Positions 23,631 to 35,892 of a DNA stretch of 64,000 bases are shown here, in pieces (positions within the stretch are counted from its first letter, which is position 1; each line of letters opens with the position of its first letter). This stretch comes from Datnioides undecimradiatus (lineage: Eukaryota; Chordata; Actinopteri; Lobotiformes; Datnioididae). The position numbers and the translations under genes were made by a program. The stretch is taken from contig WARS01002855.1 of assembly GCA_008933995.1 (NCBI GenBank), positions 280,001 to 344,000 on the forward strand. The letters are read 5' to 3'. The notes under the pieces are model-generated. The model saw nothing but the letters and a program-made list of their open reading frames with translations. It was not told the DNA's origin and made no database searches.

Positions 23631-23797
23631 GCAGACTAGCAGCATGCTAATGAGAGGGATTACATTTCCATGCTGCATTAAGATGCCACGGGCGCCCGCA
23701 GACGGCCGGGGTCAGAGGTCAGATGAGTTGTTCATCGCGGCTGTTGATCTCATCGACTTGTCTCGTCTGTCAGATCCAACATTAACCCGCTGACCTC

Positions 23798-23819
23798 TCC
23801 ACGTCCACGTCCACGTCCA
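23798..23819. repeat. (CCACGT)n hexanucleotide repeat
   Basis: Three and a half tandem CCACGT units. Confidence 0.9.
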
Positions 23820-24659
23820 TTCATGAACATGTCTGACTGGAAGTGTCTCGGCCTTTCTGCGGGGTCAGCTTTAATTTCTGTTCAAATTTATGGGCAAAAG
23901 TTGTTTTTTTATAAAATAAAACGATAAAAGTCGTACCAAGCATCCGTGATAGCATCAAACGTTAGCAGCTAGCTTGCGCAAACAGTGCCACATGTAGCAG
24001 CTAAAGAGACGAGAGAGGTGTCTTCTCAGGAGTCAGGAGAGACCAAACGAGTGAAACGTGGTTTGAATGTTATGAGGACTGATGGAAATGTCTTCTGCTC
24101 CTGAACGTAGCACGTCCCTGTAACAAGAAGGCTGCTAGCTGCTGGACAATCACCAGTTTGTGCGCATTCACCTCCGGGCATGACCTGGAGACCTAACATC
24201 AGTCTGAGCAGTGCAAAAGAGGGAAGATGGTGCATCAGATCAGGAGGAGGTGCCGCTTTCATGTGTTTGTATGGTTGTGAATCATGGTGTCGTCCCTCAG
24301 GGAAAGTCAGTGGAGAGCTCTGCTGCACCGTCATGGAGGGAAACTGCGTGTGATGGTGCGTTGGTTCTCCATCATGACACAGCACCTTGGACACACACAC
24401 ATCCAGCTCGCGCTGCAGACGGTGCTTCAAGAGGTTGCACGACAGGACAGATGTGGTGTGACCGCGTGGCCGTGCTTTGGTTGCAAACTCGCAGTTCTCC
24501 TGAAAACTGTCCGGCAAAATAAAAAACAAAAAGAAAACGTCTGTGTCGTTACGACGTTGAGGTGGGATTTAAATATCAGTTGTTATGACAACAGCAGCGT
24601 GGTGTGGAGCCCGGTTACAGCGGGAGGAGTGTGTGTCGAGTGTCCAGCAGCGCGTGGAG

Positions 24660-25080
24660 CCACCGTCCTGTCTGTCCTCGCCGTCCTGTCTGTCTTCTCT
24701 GTCTCCCTGCCTCCCTGCCCATGCGTCTGCCTGTTTGCCCTTCCTAATTATCCCCCGGGGACGATAAAGATTGACTGAACTGAACTCTGCGGTCTGTGAA
24801 TGACTGATTGGTTGTCCGTTGCCAGGGTAACGCAGGTCTCACTGTATGCGAACCTGTCGACCTCCGCAGCTGTCTGTCTGCCTGCCTGTCCGTCTCTTTG
24901 AGTCTGTCAGACTGTCTGCCCTCCCTCCTGCCGCTCCATCGTCTGGGTGTCGCTCTGCTGGTTTTCCTGTCGCCCCGTTAATGTCTCCCTGTCTGTCCTT
25001 CTGTCCGTCTGTCAGTCCACACCTTCAGTTACGTCTCCAACCTGTCAGCCTCCTCCTCAGCCCACCAGTCTCTCCGTGCG
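24660..25080. repeat. Pyrimidine-rich (CTGTC)-like low-complexity DNA
   Basis: Degenerate CTGTC/CTGCC phrases occur in two blocks, at about 24660-24725 and 24860-25075. They yield Cys/Leu/Ser-rich frames of 80-160 codons without any domain. Confidence 0.7.
24740..24785 (+). mobile_element. Retroposon-like 3' tail
   Basis: TTATCCCCCGGGGACGATAA followed by AGATTGACTGAACTGAACT has the form of the fish LINE ending 'TTTCCCC-GGGGA-CAATAAAG' plus a short tandem tail (here GACTGAACTGAACT). The family is not certain. Confidence 0.45.
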
Positions 25081-25849
25081 GCAGGTTTTGTTCATAGTTA
25101 ATTCACAGCAGAGACTCGAGTTTGTTATCGCAGGCCGTCTGAGGGAGCAGGAAGCGATTCATCGGGTGCCAGAACTTCTATTCCTGAATGGGAATCCTAC
25201 AAAACAGCTTTCCAGCTTATCGCCGGCTGATAGCAGATCTGAGGTTGGGAGGTTTGGAAAATTACATTTCCACTGGCAGCTTTACCAGCTGGAAGTCCGT
25301 CTGAATGAAAAGACATGATGCTTCCACGCGCGGCGGTGTACAAGCTGCCGTTATAATGTGTCAAATGCTCCGTAAGCCCCGGATGGTGGCTGTTGGCGCG
25401 ACGCGAAGCTGTGATTGTCACTGTAATCTTGATGGTTACACACTGTTTTCGTCACAGTTTACAGCAGCGCTGCAGCCCTCGAACCTGACTCGAGTTTCAT
25501 AGTCAGATGTCAGCTCCGCGTACACTTCAGCAGCACCGCTTTACAACGTGCATGCAAGTGAATACTCAAATACGTCAAGAGCCTGAATGCCTAAACCTTC
25601 AGTTTGCTCTGGCGCCCTGCTAAGAATAGCATGTTTAGCTCGTTTTCGATTCACAACCATTGGTGCAGTTTCCTTTTACGCGACCACGACCAAACTTGTC
25701 GAAAGCCTTATCGTCCTAATTCAGCACGCCGGTTACCGCCTCTGTCGCAGGCTGAGGTAGACATAGTGAGACTGCAGAGTCAACATTAGCTCTTTATGCT
25801 ACATCACCTGACTTGTTTATTGCAAAATGATTCAAAAATGGTTCCCAGT

Positions 25850-26090
25850 GCAGTAGTGGCTCAGTGGTGGAGCAGGTTGATCCCCGGCTCCTCTGGGCTG
25901 CACGCCGAACTGTCCTTGGGCAAGAGACCTAACCCCTAACTGCCCCGGATGCTGCGCCATCAGTGTGTGAATGGTTAGATTCCTTTGTTTCCTTAGTTTC
26001 GTTTGGTGTCAATGGGTGAACGCCCGCTTGTAGAGTAAAGCTCTTTGAGTGGTCAGACGACTAGAAAAGCGCTTTATAAGTACAGGCCAG
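25850..26090 (+). mobile_element. SINE- or MITE-like fish repeat with tRNA-like head
   Basis: Begins near GTGGCTCAGTGGTGGAGCAG, which contains an A-box-like motif of RNA polymerase III promoters. It continues with GTCCTTGGGCAAGAGACCTA, then CATCAGTGTGTGAATGGTTA, and ends in AAAAGCGCTTTATAAGTACA. This order is that of a very abundant fish repeat. The B box is not intact. Whether the family is a tRNA-derived SINE or a hAT-derived element, I cannot decide. Confidence 0.6.
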
Positions 26091-26109
26091 CAGCTGAAGT
26101 CAAGGCCAC

Positions 26110-28970
26110 TGTCCATATACGGAGACTTGAGACAGATCTTGGTTGGACATACGTGCAGTCTCACCAGAATCGGTGCAGAGAACAGGTCGAGATGTTCCCG
26201 GTTGTACAAACCCCAGAGGAGAGAACCTCTCAGGAGGTGGAGGCCACTTTTTAGCTACGGCTGTTTAAGGAAATAAGCTAACTGCTTCTTAAATCAACAT
26301 TTCGCTTTTTATATTTCAAAATGTCTTAAATACACAAGAAACTATCTGCAAAAACTATAGATTTGGAGTTGCTCAAAGAATCATTCATCCAATTTTAATG
26401 TAGCTATGTTGTGTCACCGTGTCTGCCATTAGCGCTAAGCTAAACACCGCTTTAAAGAACAGTTTGAGTGTAGCAGGTGTAAATGAGGTTTTTAAGGGAA
26501 GATATCTTATAAAATGGTGAATATGTTGTTAATTCATGCATTATGTTTCCTTCACAGCAGGATTCAAAAAGCCAGAACTCATCCCTGCATTAGGACTGAT
26601 CAGCGCCGGCTGTTGTTTGAACATCAAAGGTCGTCTGTGGATAATTTAAAAAAACCCTTGTTTCACGACGCTCTTTGCTTTCAGGAAGTCCAGGTAAGTC
26701 ACAGGCGTCGACTGATTATCGGGGAAAAGCAAACACACACGCGCGCCGCACGCTGAGACACACATTTTCTATCCATTAAGCCCAAGTAAATGTCGTGGGA
26801 GAGCTTGTTAGGGCCGTCGAGTGCCTTAATGTGCCGGGGGATGAGATGAGTGATGGAATAAAACAAAGGAGGTTGGTGTTGTGCCTTTCATCCTCCTGTG
26901 TCTTTAGCGGCAGACGTGTTATTAGTTTGTACGCTGATTAAAGACGAGACTCGTCTAAATGCCCGAGAGTCACTCATTCTATTAGCCCCCACAAACTGAT
27001 GTGAGCTTTATTCATTCACAGCCTTATTCTCCTTCTTTTAAAGGCAGTTTTGATTACAGATTACAGCGACGGCTTCATTGATTAAATGAATATTCATTCT
27101 TTACCTTAGCCTCTGCGTGCAGCGGCAAGAGGCCGCTGAACGCATCGCAACCTCAGACTCAACCTTAACGAGTGCTAATGAAGCAGCTCTTCAATCTGCA
27201 CACACGTAGCACGACTTTAGACTTTTAAATTGTATCTGTCACACGCGATAAAGCCCAACTTTGCATGCAGGCGACACACCAGTCGTTACTATTAAGTGCA
27301 GTGGAGAGCTGATGCATGCAGCTACCACATTTACCACAACGTGTGACAAACTTTGCATGTGGAGGATGTGGGGTTGGATGAATGGGTCAGTGATGAACTT
27401 GTTTTAATGTGCATCTGTGCATTAATTCACATAATAAAGTGAACCTGAACACAACACACTTAGCTAACCTTACCCAACTGTTTCACACCGGTATGACAAC
27501 AAAGGTCATGTGACTATGGATTGGCTCCCTGCAGGGGTTAATGCAAAGGACTGCCTTATTACCCACATGCACAACTGAACTTGATGTATGAACCTCACAC
27601 AGTCTGAAAGAGCGAAGCCGTGTTACCGAGCTGCGTAGCTGCAAGTCTGTAACGTCTTCTGAAGGGTTAATGCAGAGGTTGGAGCATGTGACACTGCGTC
27701 AGCTCATTGAGGACCAACAGGTGTCAGACACCAACGTGATCTTTGGTTGCAGCTGTACATGGAAGATGCACGATGGTAAACAGGCATGATGCTTCAGTGT
27801 TTCTATCGTCATGCTGCGTCAAATCATTCCAAATCTAATAAAGACTGTAAATCATCCGGCGGGTCCTGTACATGAAGAAACTGTGAATCAGGCTCCTTTG
27901 TCCTTACAGAGAAAGCAATCGATGCAGTGAAAAGGACATGCCTTGTGCGTGTTCGGGGTCAATGCAGAGGATAAACCTGTGAACAAGATGCTTGTAACCT
28001 TCCTTTGTGGCTGCGGATCATCAGTATGATAGATTAGACCGTCTGGTCAATCGCAAGGATCAATTTCAGTGGTAAAAAAAAGACATTTTGCACATTAAAC
28101 TCTGCATAATTGTGTTTTTCAAGCTTCACCCTCTTTTATTTTTTGCTGTAATGATCTTAAAGAATACAGCTGAGTCTTTTAAGCGTCTAACCATCAGTGT
28201 TTCAGTGTTTTTTAGAGCAGTTCAGAGATTGTTGGACTGATTAAAACAAAAAACATAAAGGAAATTACAGCAGCTAGGATCCAGATAAAGCTGCTGTACA
28301 GTTGTCATCTCTTTAAACATATTTGACATTATCGTCCCCCCCCCCACAGAGCCGTGGGGGTTTTCCTCTGCACTTTCCTCTGCCTGCAGCTGCCTGGAAA
28401 TAAAGTGAATAAAAGAAAAGAAATTCAAATCTTATATTTCTTTTAAAGAGGTGTCAGAAAACCAGCAGATTAATGTCATCACTCTACTCACAGCTGGGAC
28501 TTGGGAGACGCAGCGAGACCAACCTTTCGTGACAAAGCCATTGAGGACGAAGCCTGTATCGCTGATCGGTGGATATGGTGGAAAATCCACCTTAAAGGTC
28601 TCCACAGGAAGGGCGTTAAACACTGAATGTGGGCATCAAACGTAGCGGAACCAGTCCAGCCAGTCCCCAGCCCCCTCGCTGGCTGGAAGCCGTGAACTCT
28701 TTCTGCACGATGCTAATTTCCTCTTTGACGGACTGCAGGAATCAGAAGCAGAGCGCCCGTGGCGTGCACAGCTCTGCTGCTGGCTCCGAGTAACTGAACT
28801 GAGATTTTCACATCGAGTCTTTGAAGGCACCGCAAGTGTGGGGTCGTTTGTCAGGCTGGCTAATGCTAACGGTAGCCACAGCTACGCGCAGGACTGCCTG
28901 AGAAGGCGACTACAGGGCTCAGCTTCTTGTCGTTGTCAGGTGATCTTCAGGTGATGTTTAGGTCTAAACC
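26110..28970. other. Non-coding DNA, partly AT-rich
   Basis: The stretch 26790-27110 has many TAAT/ATTA cores and no repeat signature, so it could be a conserved non-coding element. That needs alignment to show. A dispersed repeat copy lies at about 27225-27320, and a recurrent motif occurs three times at 27.5-28.0 kb. A C run lies near 28336-28345. No gene was recognised. Confidence 0.4.
27225..27320 (+). repeat. Unclassified dispersed repeat, copy 1
   Basis: Positions 27261-27311 match 43427-43477 at 38 of 51 ungapped positions by my count. Both contain TGCATGCAGGCGA, CTATTA and AGAGCTG in the same order, and weaker similarity extends upstream. The family is unknown to me. Confidence 0.5.
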
Positions 28971-28984
28971 TAATTAGATATTTT

Positions 28985-29425
28985 ACAGTTGAAGCCTCAG
29001 TGTTGGTGGTGTTGAGTTGAGTTCCCTGAGTTTTATTTTGAAAAGGTTTTCCCTCTCGTGTCTACGTGTACTTGTTTCCTGTGTCTGATTGGTTCATTGA
29101 TTTCACCTGTGTCTTGCTTGCCTGCACTCCCTAGCCTACATGTGTGATGTCACTTCCTTGGTTCTCTGTTGGTTTGCTGTTTGTGTGCCTTTCGTACAAG
29201 TTTTCCTCACGTTCCCTCACGTTCCCTCAAGTGTTTTTGGGTTTCTGGTTTTGTGGATTCTCGCCTGTTTATGGATTCGTCTGCTCTCTTTGGTCTGATT
29301 TCCTGGTTTCCTGGATCTCCTCTTGCATTTGGGTCCATCTCCTCGAGTTCCCTGTTCCTCCGAGTGGCACGACTCTAACGATCTAACAGCATATTAAAAT
29401 AAATTTACCCCTGACATTTTGAAAC
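28985..29425 (+). mobile_element. Degraded LTR-like sequence
   Basis: TG-rich, CT-rich sequence contains 'CTGATTGGTTCATTGATTTC' and 'CACCTGTGTCTTGCTTGCCT' phrases and an AATAAA at 29398-29403. The style is that of fish gypsy-type LTRs and of the better-preserved LTR at 31635-32168. No matching termini or target duplication are visible, and two short ORFs across it are meaningless. The boundaries are estimates. Confidence 0.35.
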
Positions 29426-31634
29426 AGGGGTGTAACACAACGTGAAAGTGACTTTTTAATGAATTTAACCTTGAAATGAAGATTTTACCCCAGACATCTG
29501 GCGTATATGGACAGGGACTGACCGAGGATACGACTAGAACATCCCGCAGGGGAACCCAATGACATCAATGAACCACCATGGGCCCATGTTAACCTCCCAT
29601 TCCTGCTACGCTGCACTCATTATGTACAGTTTTCTACGTTGGAACCACATTTGCTCAATTCAAAAGAACAGCATTTAACAACAGTCTGGCATTTAAACAT
29701 AACATTTTGACATGAGGAGCCTCATTAAGACAAAGTCTCAAGATCCTGGTCCACGTTACAAATCATATTTGCAGTTACAGCAGCCAGTTCCCCAGAAGCC
29801 TCTGACCTTTTGATGGCTGTGGAGATCTGACGTCTGTTGCCTGGTTGTTAATCTTTGCACCTGCTTTGCTTTTTATGAAACATTCAAAGTCAAGACGTCC
29901 TTTTTATTTAATAGCTGCACCGGTACATCAAATGCTCCTAATGTCTCGGGCTTAATTGTGTTCACCTTCTCTCAAGACTACCCTCTTATATTTGATGTGT
30001 TGGGTTTAGAGCAATCGAGCCGTTGGGGAGTCTGGAGTCGATTGAGGATTCACGGTAACTTCAAGCCGGGCAACTTCACACGCCAGCAGCTCCAGGTGGC
30101 GGCGAGAAGTACCTGTTTGAAAATTAACTTCAATAATGTATGGGTGGTTTTTGATGCTTCATATCAAAAGCAAACTGAAAACACGAGGGTGAAAAGTGAA
30201 ACCTAGTGTTGTCGGACGGGGCGCTCGCTGTTTGGACTGGATCTGTTCCAGCGGTCGGAGAAACGGTGACACCGATCAGCTTCAAATGGAGGAGCTTATC
30301 TACCAGAAATGATGATACTTTTAAGAAAATTTGGAATTAATACATCATGTTTGGGTGCTGAACTCGCAGGAGTTTGCTGAAAGCGAGACGTCCTCCTAAG
30401 AGCTCCTCCAGTAATCTCCCCTTTATTCACCACTAATTGCGATCATTATTCCGCAGAGACGGCGAGTGATTCCATTATAGCCGGGACTTCTCCATTTCAG
30501 TCACTCTCGTCTGAATCCCCCTATGGCTGTCAGCTCCACGCAGTCCCCTCAGATCCCCTCAGATCTATAAACATCCTGAGCAGCGGCGTCAGGGGAGCAG
30601 GCAACCAACGAGTGGCGAAGAGAACAGCGCGAGGGGGGGAATCGAGTGAGTCTGCAGGAACGAAATGGCTGAGACACGCGCTCCTTCAGGGAGATGCAGC
30701 TCCTTTTTCTTCCTTCCTGCTCGATTCATCTTTGTAAAGCTGTCAGAGAGGTTACGGAGGCGAGCTTGTGACTGAAAGAGAGGCCGTATGAGACCCAGAG
30801 CAGCGGCGAGAATGCGGGTTATTGTCGATGAAAAGCTGACACAGTGCCACCGAGCAGAGAGCGGCGAACCCACTGCCGAGAAGCTCCTGGGTGTAATTGT
30901 GCCAACGAAGGTGAACCTGATCCAAGGTGACGTTAATAAAGTGCTCACAACATCTTCACTGGATAAATAAAGCCCCAGCAGACCGTGACCTAACTTAAGT
31001 GCCATGATACAAGAGAAGCATGAGGAGGCTTCACTGTAAAGTAGACTTAACAAGTAAACACATATTCATACGATATGTTGGACTTGTTCTCCCATTTTGA
31101 CGTGTTTTATAGATCTAAAGGCAACATTCACCATTTTTTTGGGAAAACGTAGTCGGTTGGTTTTTGCATTTGTGTCACAGCACAATAAAAATCCGTTTAC
31201 GTTTGACGCAGTTGCACCTAAATTTGCGAACGGCACTTGTGTAAAATTCATTTCTGCCGCCATCATGCGTTTAAGTGGAATTTGGTTTGTGCTCGTTAGG
31301 TGGATCTGGCTGAGGCGCGCTGGGAACTGCTTCCATTTTACACTGTTGATTGAAGTAATGATCTGCTTTCAGGTGCGTTCGAAAGGTGGATCAAGTCCAA
31401 CAGGGGACGTGGGCAGCATCTGTATTATATTTAATTATACGTTAGGTCGTTCTCATCACCTTAAAGTGTTAATTTTTCTGCTAAATTTGGTTTTAATGAG
31501 TTACTTGATGCTGAAAAGGTGGTGCGGCGTCATGAACGACAGCTCCTGCGTGCTCCTGACTGACGTATGGATGGGATCTCGATACCAGCACAACCAGCGC
31601 TCCCATAAGAGACCTCATGTTTGTACAGCGGAAG
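29426..31634. other. Non-coding DNA
   Basis: No recognised gene. The 154-codon minus frame (30589-31053) and the 198-codon plus frame (31097-31693) show no familiar motif or composition. Confidence 0.45.
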
Positions 31635-31825
31635 TGTCATGGATCGGTAATCAGTCAAGTTTGTTTAGCTTTGGTTTCTGTTGTGTCTCATGACTTCCTG
31701 TTTTATTTTGAAAGCTCTAACTCCCCTCTCGTTTCAGGTGGCTTGCCCTTCCTCTCGTGTTTCCCGCCTGTCTGATTGTCTTCCCCGCCCTGATTGTCTC
31801 CACCTGTTCCCCTCTTCCTCTTGTG

Positions 31826-31832
31826 TATAAAA
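31826..31832 (+). promoter_or_regulatory. TATA box of the solo LTR
   Basis: TATAAAA in the context TTGTGTATAAAAGTCTGCG, about 190 bases into the LTR, where the U3 promoter is expected. Confidence 0.6.
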
Positions 31833-32102
31833 GTCTGCGTCTCCCCCGTCTCGTGCCAGTTCGTCGTGTCTGTTAAGCTGAGAACCAGCGCCCAGAATCA
31901 TCCTTGCTAATCAGCGCTGTCTAGTAATCCCTGTTCTGTGTGGAAGTTATTTGATACTTTGCCTGGTCTTGTGGTTTTTTCCTCGTTAAGACTGATTTTT
32001 TGTTCTTTGCTCGAGCGGCCTAAGTTTCCTGTTTTGCCTTTGAGTTATTTTGCTGCTTTGTGTTTTTCCTCTTCTTGAGTGACTTTATTTTGTGCTTTTG
32101 TA

Positions 32103-32108
32103 AATAAA
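32103..32108 (+). terminator. Polyadenylation signal of the solo LTR
   Basis: AATAAA, 60 bases before the LTR end and preceded by a T-rich stretch. Confidence 0.6.
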
Positions 32109-32173
32109 CCTTTTAAACTGTTTCCTGAGCTCCGAGTCGCGCAACTGGGTTCAGAACTGGTTTTGTCAGGAAG

Positions 32174-33880
32174 GAGGTAAAGACACGTCATCCACAACCG
32201 AGACGTTAGCATTAGAGACTGAGTCCATGGGGTAATAAATTAACTAAGCAGCATAGACATCCAGATGAAGGTGTTGGCGTGGTGAGTCTCGCCGTCACCA
32301 GCTTAAACTATCCTCAGGTGGAACCTACGTGGGACCAGGACTTCAGGATCAGACCATTTAAGCCGAGAGCTGGTCCTCAACCTCCTTTACCTCACACTAT
32401 GTTCCAAGATCTGTGTGATCAGCTACTACATGCATTGTGGTGCATATGATACGGTAGGGTCAAAGGTGAACTGAAGTCGGTCTGCAGTGGAGGAGACAAC
32501 TACATTGGCTATTTTAGCCTATAGGTATGAAAGCAGTAAGAGCTGCACAGGTTTACTGCAGAGAGGAGCAAATCAAAGACTTCAAACTGCGAGCAGCAAC
32601 TGCACCGAGCGTACGGGTTGGGCCACATCTCATAAATCCGTCAGGTGCATCCAGGTGAAAGCTGTGATCCTCAGTGATACAGATAAAGCAGAGAAAATCA
32701 GTTACACAAGGGATATTAAGGTTTGAAAAACAAGTGCGGCTTTAATTATGCAAAGGCAGCGCGAATCAATACATGGGAAGCATCCCTAATATATTTCTCC
32801 TCTCTGCCTGACTCTGGAGCAGCTTCAGAAAAGTGCATTTGTCCGCTTACGAGATAAGACAAATCAAGCACGCTTCATGTTTAATTCAGAGGGTTTGCCC
32901 GAGTCTGGACTAGATCCACATCTTGGCCGAGTATCACAAAAAAAAACAAACAAAAAACAAAAAAAAAGGCGTCGTAGCCGATCTGTCAGGGACGCGACCA
33001 CTTCATTGGAAATCAAATCCATCATCCCTGACGCCGGCTGCAGGGGAAATAGAGAGAGTTTCATTAAAGAGGAAGCAGCGCGATTGGTTAATTGACAGAC
33101 TCTGGTGGAGTTTGCTCGCAGCATAATTCTCAAATTCTCATTTTGTGCAGCATCTCACATCTTAATTACGCCCACGCACACACTCACGCTTAACGCCTCA
33201 TAACGACATTTACGTCATCGCTTCTCGGCGCCTAACTTAAACGTCACAGGTAAGTGACCTAGCCCTAACGCTAGGCTTAATCCCAAACCTTACTCTAATC
33301 CCATTACTCCAAAAAAACAACCTCAGAGTTAATATTCAACTTTATTTTTGTGCCTTGTTGAGATGTGTCCCCACAATATCATCCAAAAAAAGAGGCGAGC
33401 TGCAAGAAACACACCTGCAATCACTGATTATACGTCTTTTTATTTAATATTTATGAAGAAAGTGCTAAAAGATTCATTTTTCAAGAGAAATGCATGAAAA
33501 ACAGAAGCAATACAGGCAGGAAAGGAGTGATACACAGCGAGAAATGATTGTGTGTGTGTGTTGCACTCATCTGCGCAGCACGGAAACATGTATGTAGTCT
33601 TTTCTGGTGCATTAGGGGCATTTGATCTTGTATAAAATACCCTTCTGCACCACAAAGCAGCACACGTGTGTGTTTGTTCACTCTACACATGTGTAAACCT
33701 GTTAAAAACAGGTGACTGAGTCCTTTCAGGTTTCCAGCGGCCGCCTCTAACCTGCGTTTCTCTGCTCGTTCGTCACCCTTGACGTCACAAACGGCCGCAG
33801 AACAAGGTTAAAGCAGGAAGCAATGAATTCATTTAACAATCATTAATCTCATTCCCTCCTTTAACTCAGCATTTCTCCCA
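32174..33880. other. Non-coding DNA
   Basis: An A-rich low-complexity block lies at 32937-32967. A degenerate CCTAA-type series lies at about 33250-33305. No recognised gene. Confidence 0.45.
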
Positions 33881-33959
33881 CAGTGCAAGCATTCACGTCC
33901 AGACGCCTGCAGAGCTTCTACCGCGACGCCATCAAAGGCCTTTACCTCTGCACTGAAGG

Positions 33960-34052
33960 CCATGTGCACAGTGCATGTGCTGCTGTGTTTGCACATATGC
34001 TACATGTTGTACAGCTGTGCAGTGACAATAAAGACAATCTATTCTATTCTAA
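33960..34052 (+). mobile_element. Retroposon-like 3' tail with (TTCTA)n
   Basis: GTTGTACAGCTGTGCAGTGA, then CAATAAAGACAATCTATTCT and ATTCTAACC, match the usual ending 'TGCAATGACAATAAAGG..TTCTATTCTATTCT' of fish retroposed sequences. Only the tail is preserved. Confidence 0.5.
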
Positions 34053-35861
34053 CCAGCCTCAAAACAGGACAAGGTCTCTCACCGCATGTTTTGCAATCAT
34101 TTGCATCTTGCATCATCTCTTCTTCTTCTTTTGCGAAGTATAAGATCATCCTCCGGGCGCAGACAGCAGTTGACACGTCAACATCCGGAGCTTGGCTGTG
34201 CATCAGAGCATCACGCTGGAGCTGCAGCTAATAAATACCTGCCAGTGAATTATTGCTGTGTTTTAGTGGGTTTTCAGTCCCGTGAGAGACGTCTGCTAAA
34301 GTCTATAAGGCTCCCCTCATAACCCAACATCTCATAAAACTCATAAATGCTGGCTTATTGGCTGCCACCTCTAATTGTTCATGTCCATATTTTGCTCTCT
34401 ACCAGCTCTGAATGCAAACGCAAGAACGGATCATTCATCATGCAGATAACGTGTCCGGATACAGAAAGTTCAGAAAACCTTGGGTCCCCATGAAGAAGCA
34501 CGAGCTCTCATGCACACACACACACACACACACAAACCCTGAAATCAGAGGCAGTGTATTTCACTTCTTGGCATCCTGACTGCATCGTGTTCCACTTTTA
34601 ATAAGTGTGTATGCATGCAGGGAATGTGCAACCATACACACACACACACAGGCACGCAGAGACCTCCTGCACTTAAGGCGGTAAGTTACATTTCTTTACT
34701 CAGACCACATAATAAGGAATGAATTACAGCACACTGAGCTGGTGTCGGGTCTTTCACAGGGAGACCAGACTAGAGCGAGGAGTTTAGGAGTGAAGGTACA
34801 GTAAACCTTCGCTTTCACAACACGCAGCATTTCTGCCCCGGGACCTCGTGGCGTTCTGTGATTTAAGTGTCTTTGAGCCCCCTCCACACGGTCAAATCAC
34901 AGTCAAGCTGGAGAGAGTTGTCGCAGCCATCTGCCTCATTAGAAACGCCTTGGCGTGCGCCCCAGACGCACGGTGCGTCCTCCGAGGCCCCGGGGATTTA
35001 GAAGACATACTGCGGTACCTGTGGCATCAACCGTCAAATAAATAATTTAAAAACAAATTGCGCTTGAGTTTTAATAAAAAAACCTCACTGGGAAAATCTG
35101 GACGGCAGTGATTGATCCGCGTTGACCGATCTGAGGATTTATGAGTCCAGAGATCTCCTCCTGTGCCTGGAGGGAATCTCATTTGGCGCTCCGGTCATGG
35201 GTCCAAATCAAAGTTGGCTGAATTACAGACCTTCTCCAGGGTCCGACTGTATTAAATAACGCTGATCACACACAGGTTATTGTATGTTCAGACCGCTTTT
35301 TCTCATCTAAGGAGGATCGACTGAGCATATATTTGCTTTTCCAGCGCGGCGCCCTGCTCGGCTCTAATGCAGTTACATGCATTCACACCTGGGAGCAGCC
35401 GCGGCCGCGTGTGAAACGACTGCGGTGAGCTGAAATGGCAGAGAACGCGTTGTGTATGAAAAGCAAGTGATATCTGTTCCCTCACCTCCAAAGGATGACG
35501 AGACGTGGCTGGAAACTGCACGCACGCCGACGCTCAAACGGCTCGGCGCTAAGTATTTCTAATGCTAACAACACTTATTATTACACTTTATTTTAACTCA
35601 TCAGGCGGGTGCAGAAACTCTCCAAACAGCTTACATCCCTTAATTATGTCCTTGTTTACTTTGTTTACGGCGCTTCATTTAAAGTCAAGGTCCTTAAAGC
35701 TGCCCATTTCTGACAGTAATGATCTTTTCCAAAGCTAACAAAGTCTAACAAAGCCTGCGTCACCGCATTAAAACACACTCTGCTGTTTGTTGTACCATAA
35801 ATATACATGACGCAGTCTTTAGAGTCTGTTCTGTCGTAATGGGACAACATAAGGTCGTCTT

Positions 35862-35892
<31 letters not shown>

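Larger units (their letters stand above)
21561..24660. other. Non-coding DNA with GT repeats
   Basis: Two GT microsatellites and a short CCACGT hexamer repeat (23798-23819) lie here. No protein-coding similarity was recognised in the 60-167-codon frames. Confidence 0.45.
31635..32168 (+). mobile_element. Solo LTR, probably Ty3/gypsy-type
   Basis: The 534-bp unit starts TGTCATGG and ends TTTTGTCA (TG...CA). It is flanked on both sides by GGAAG (31630-31634 and 32169-32173), a 5-bp target duplication. Inside, TATAAAA at 31826-31832 is followed about 275 bases later by AATAAA at 32103-32108, as expected for promoter and polyadenylation signals of an LTR reading rightwards. No internal coding region or second LTR is present, so it probably arose by LTR-LTR recombination. 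Gypsy-type is favoured by the 5-bp duplication and resemblance to common fish LTRs. Confidence 0.75.

Noticed and set aside
24026-24529. 167-codon minus-strand frame and overlapping 164-codon plus frame
   Set aside because: Neither has a recognisable motif. Overlapping opposite frames in GC-moderate DNA are expected by chance in 64 kb.
31097-31693. 198-codon plus-strand open frame
   Set aside because: No recognisable domain and unusual residue composition, and it runs into the solo LTR at 31635, so it cannot be one conserved gene.
33250-33305. Interstitial telomere-like repeat (CCTAAC phrases)
   Set aside because: Units are degenerate and irregularly spaced, so there is no true TTAGGG/CCCTAA tandem.
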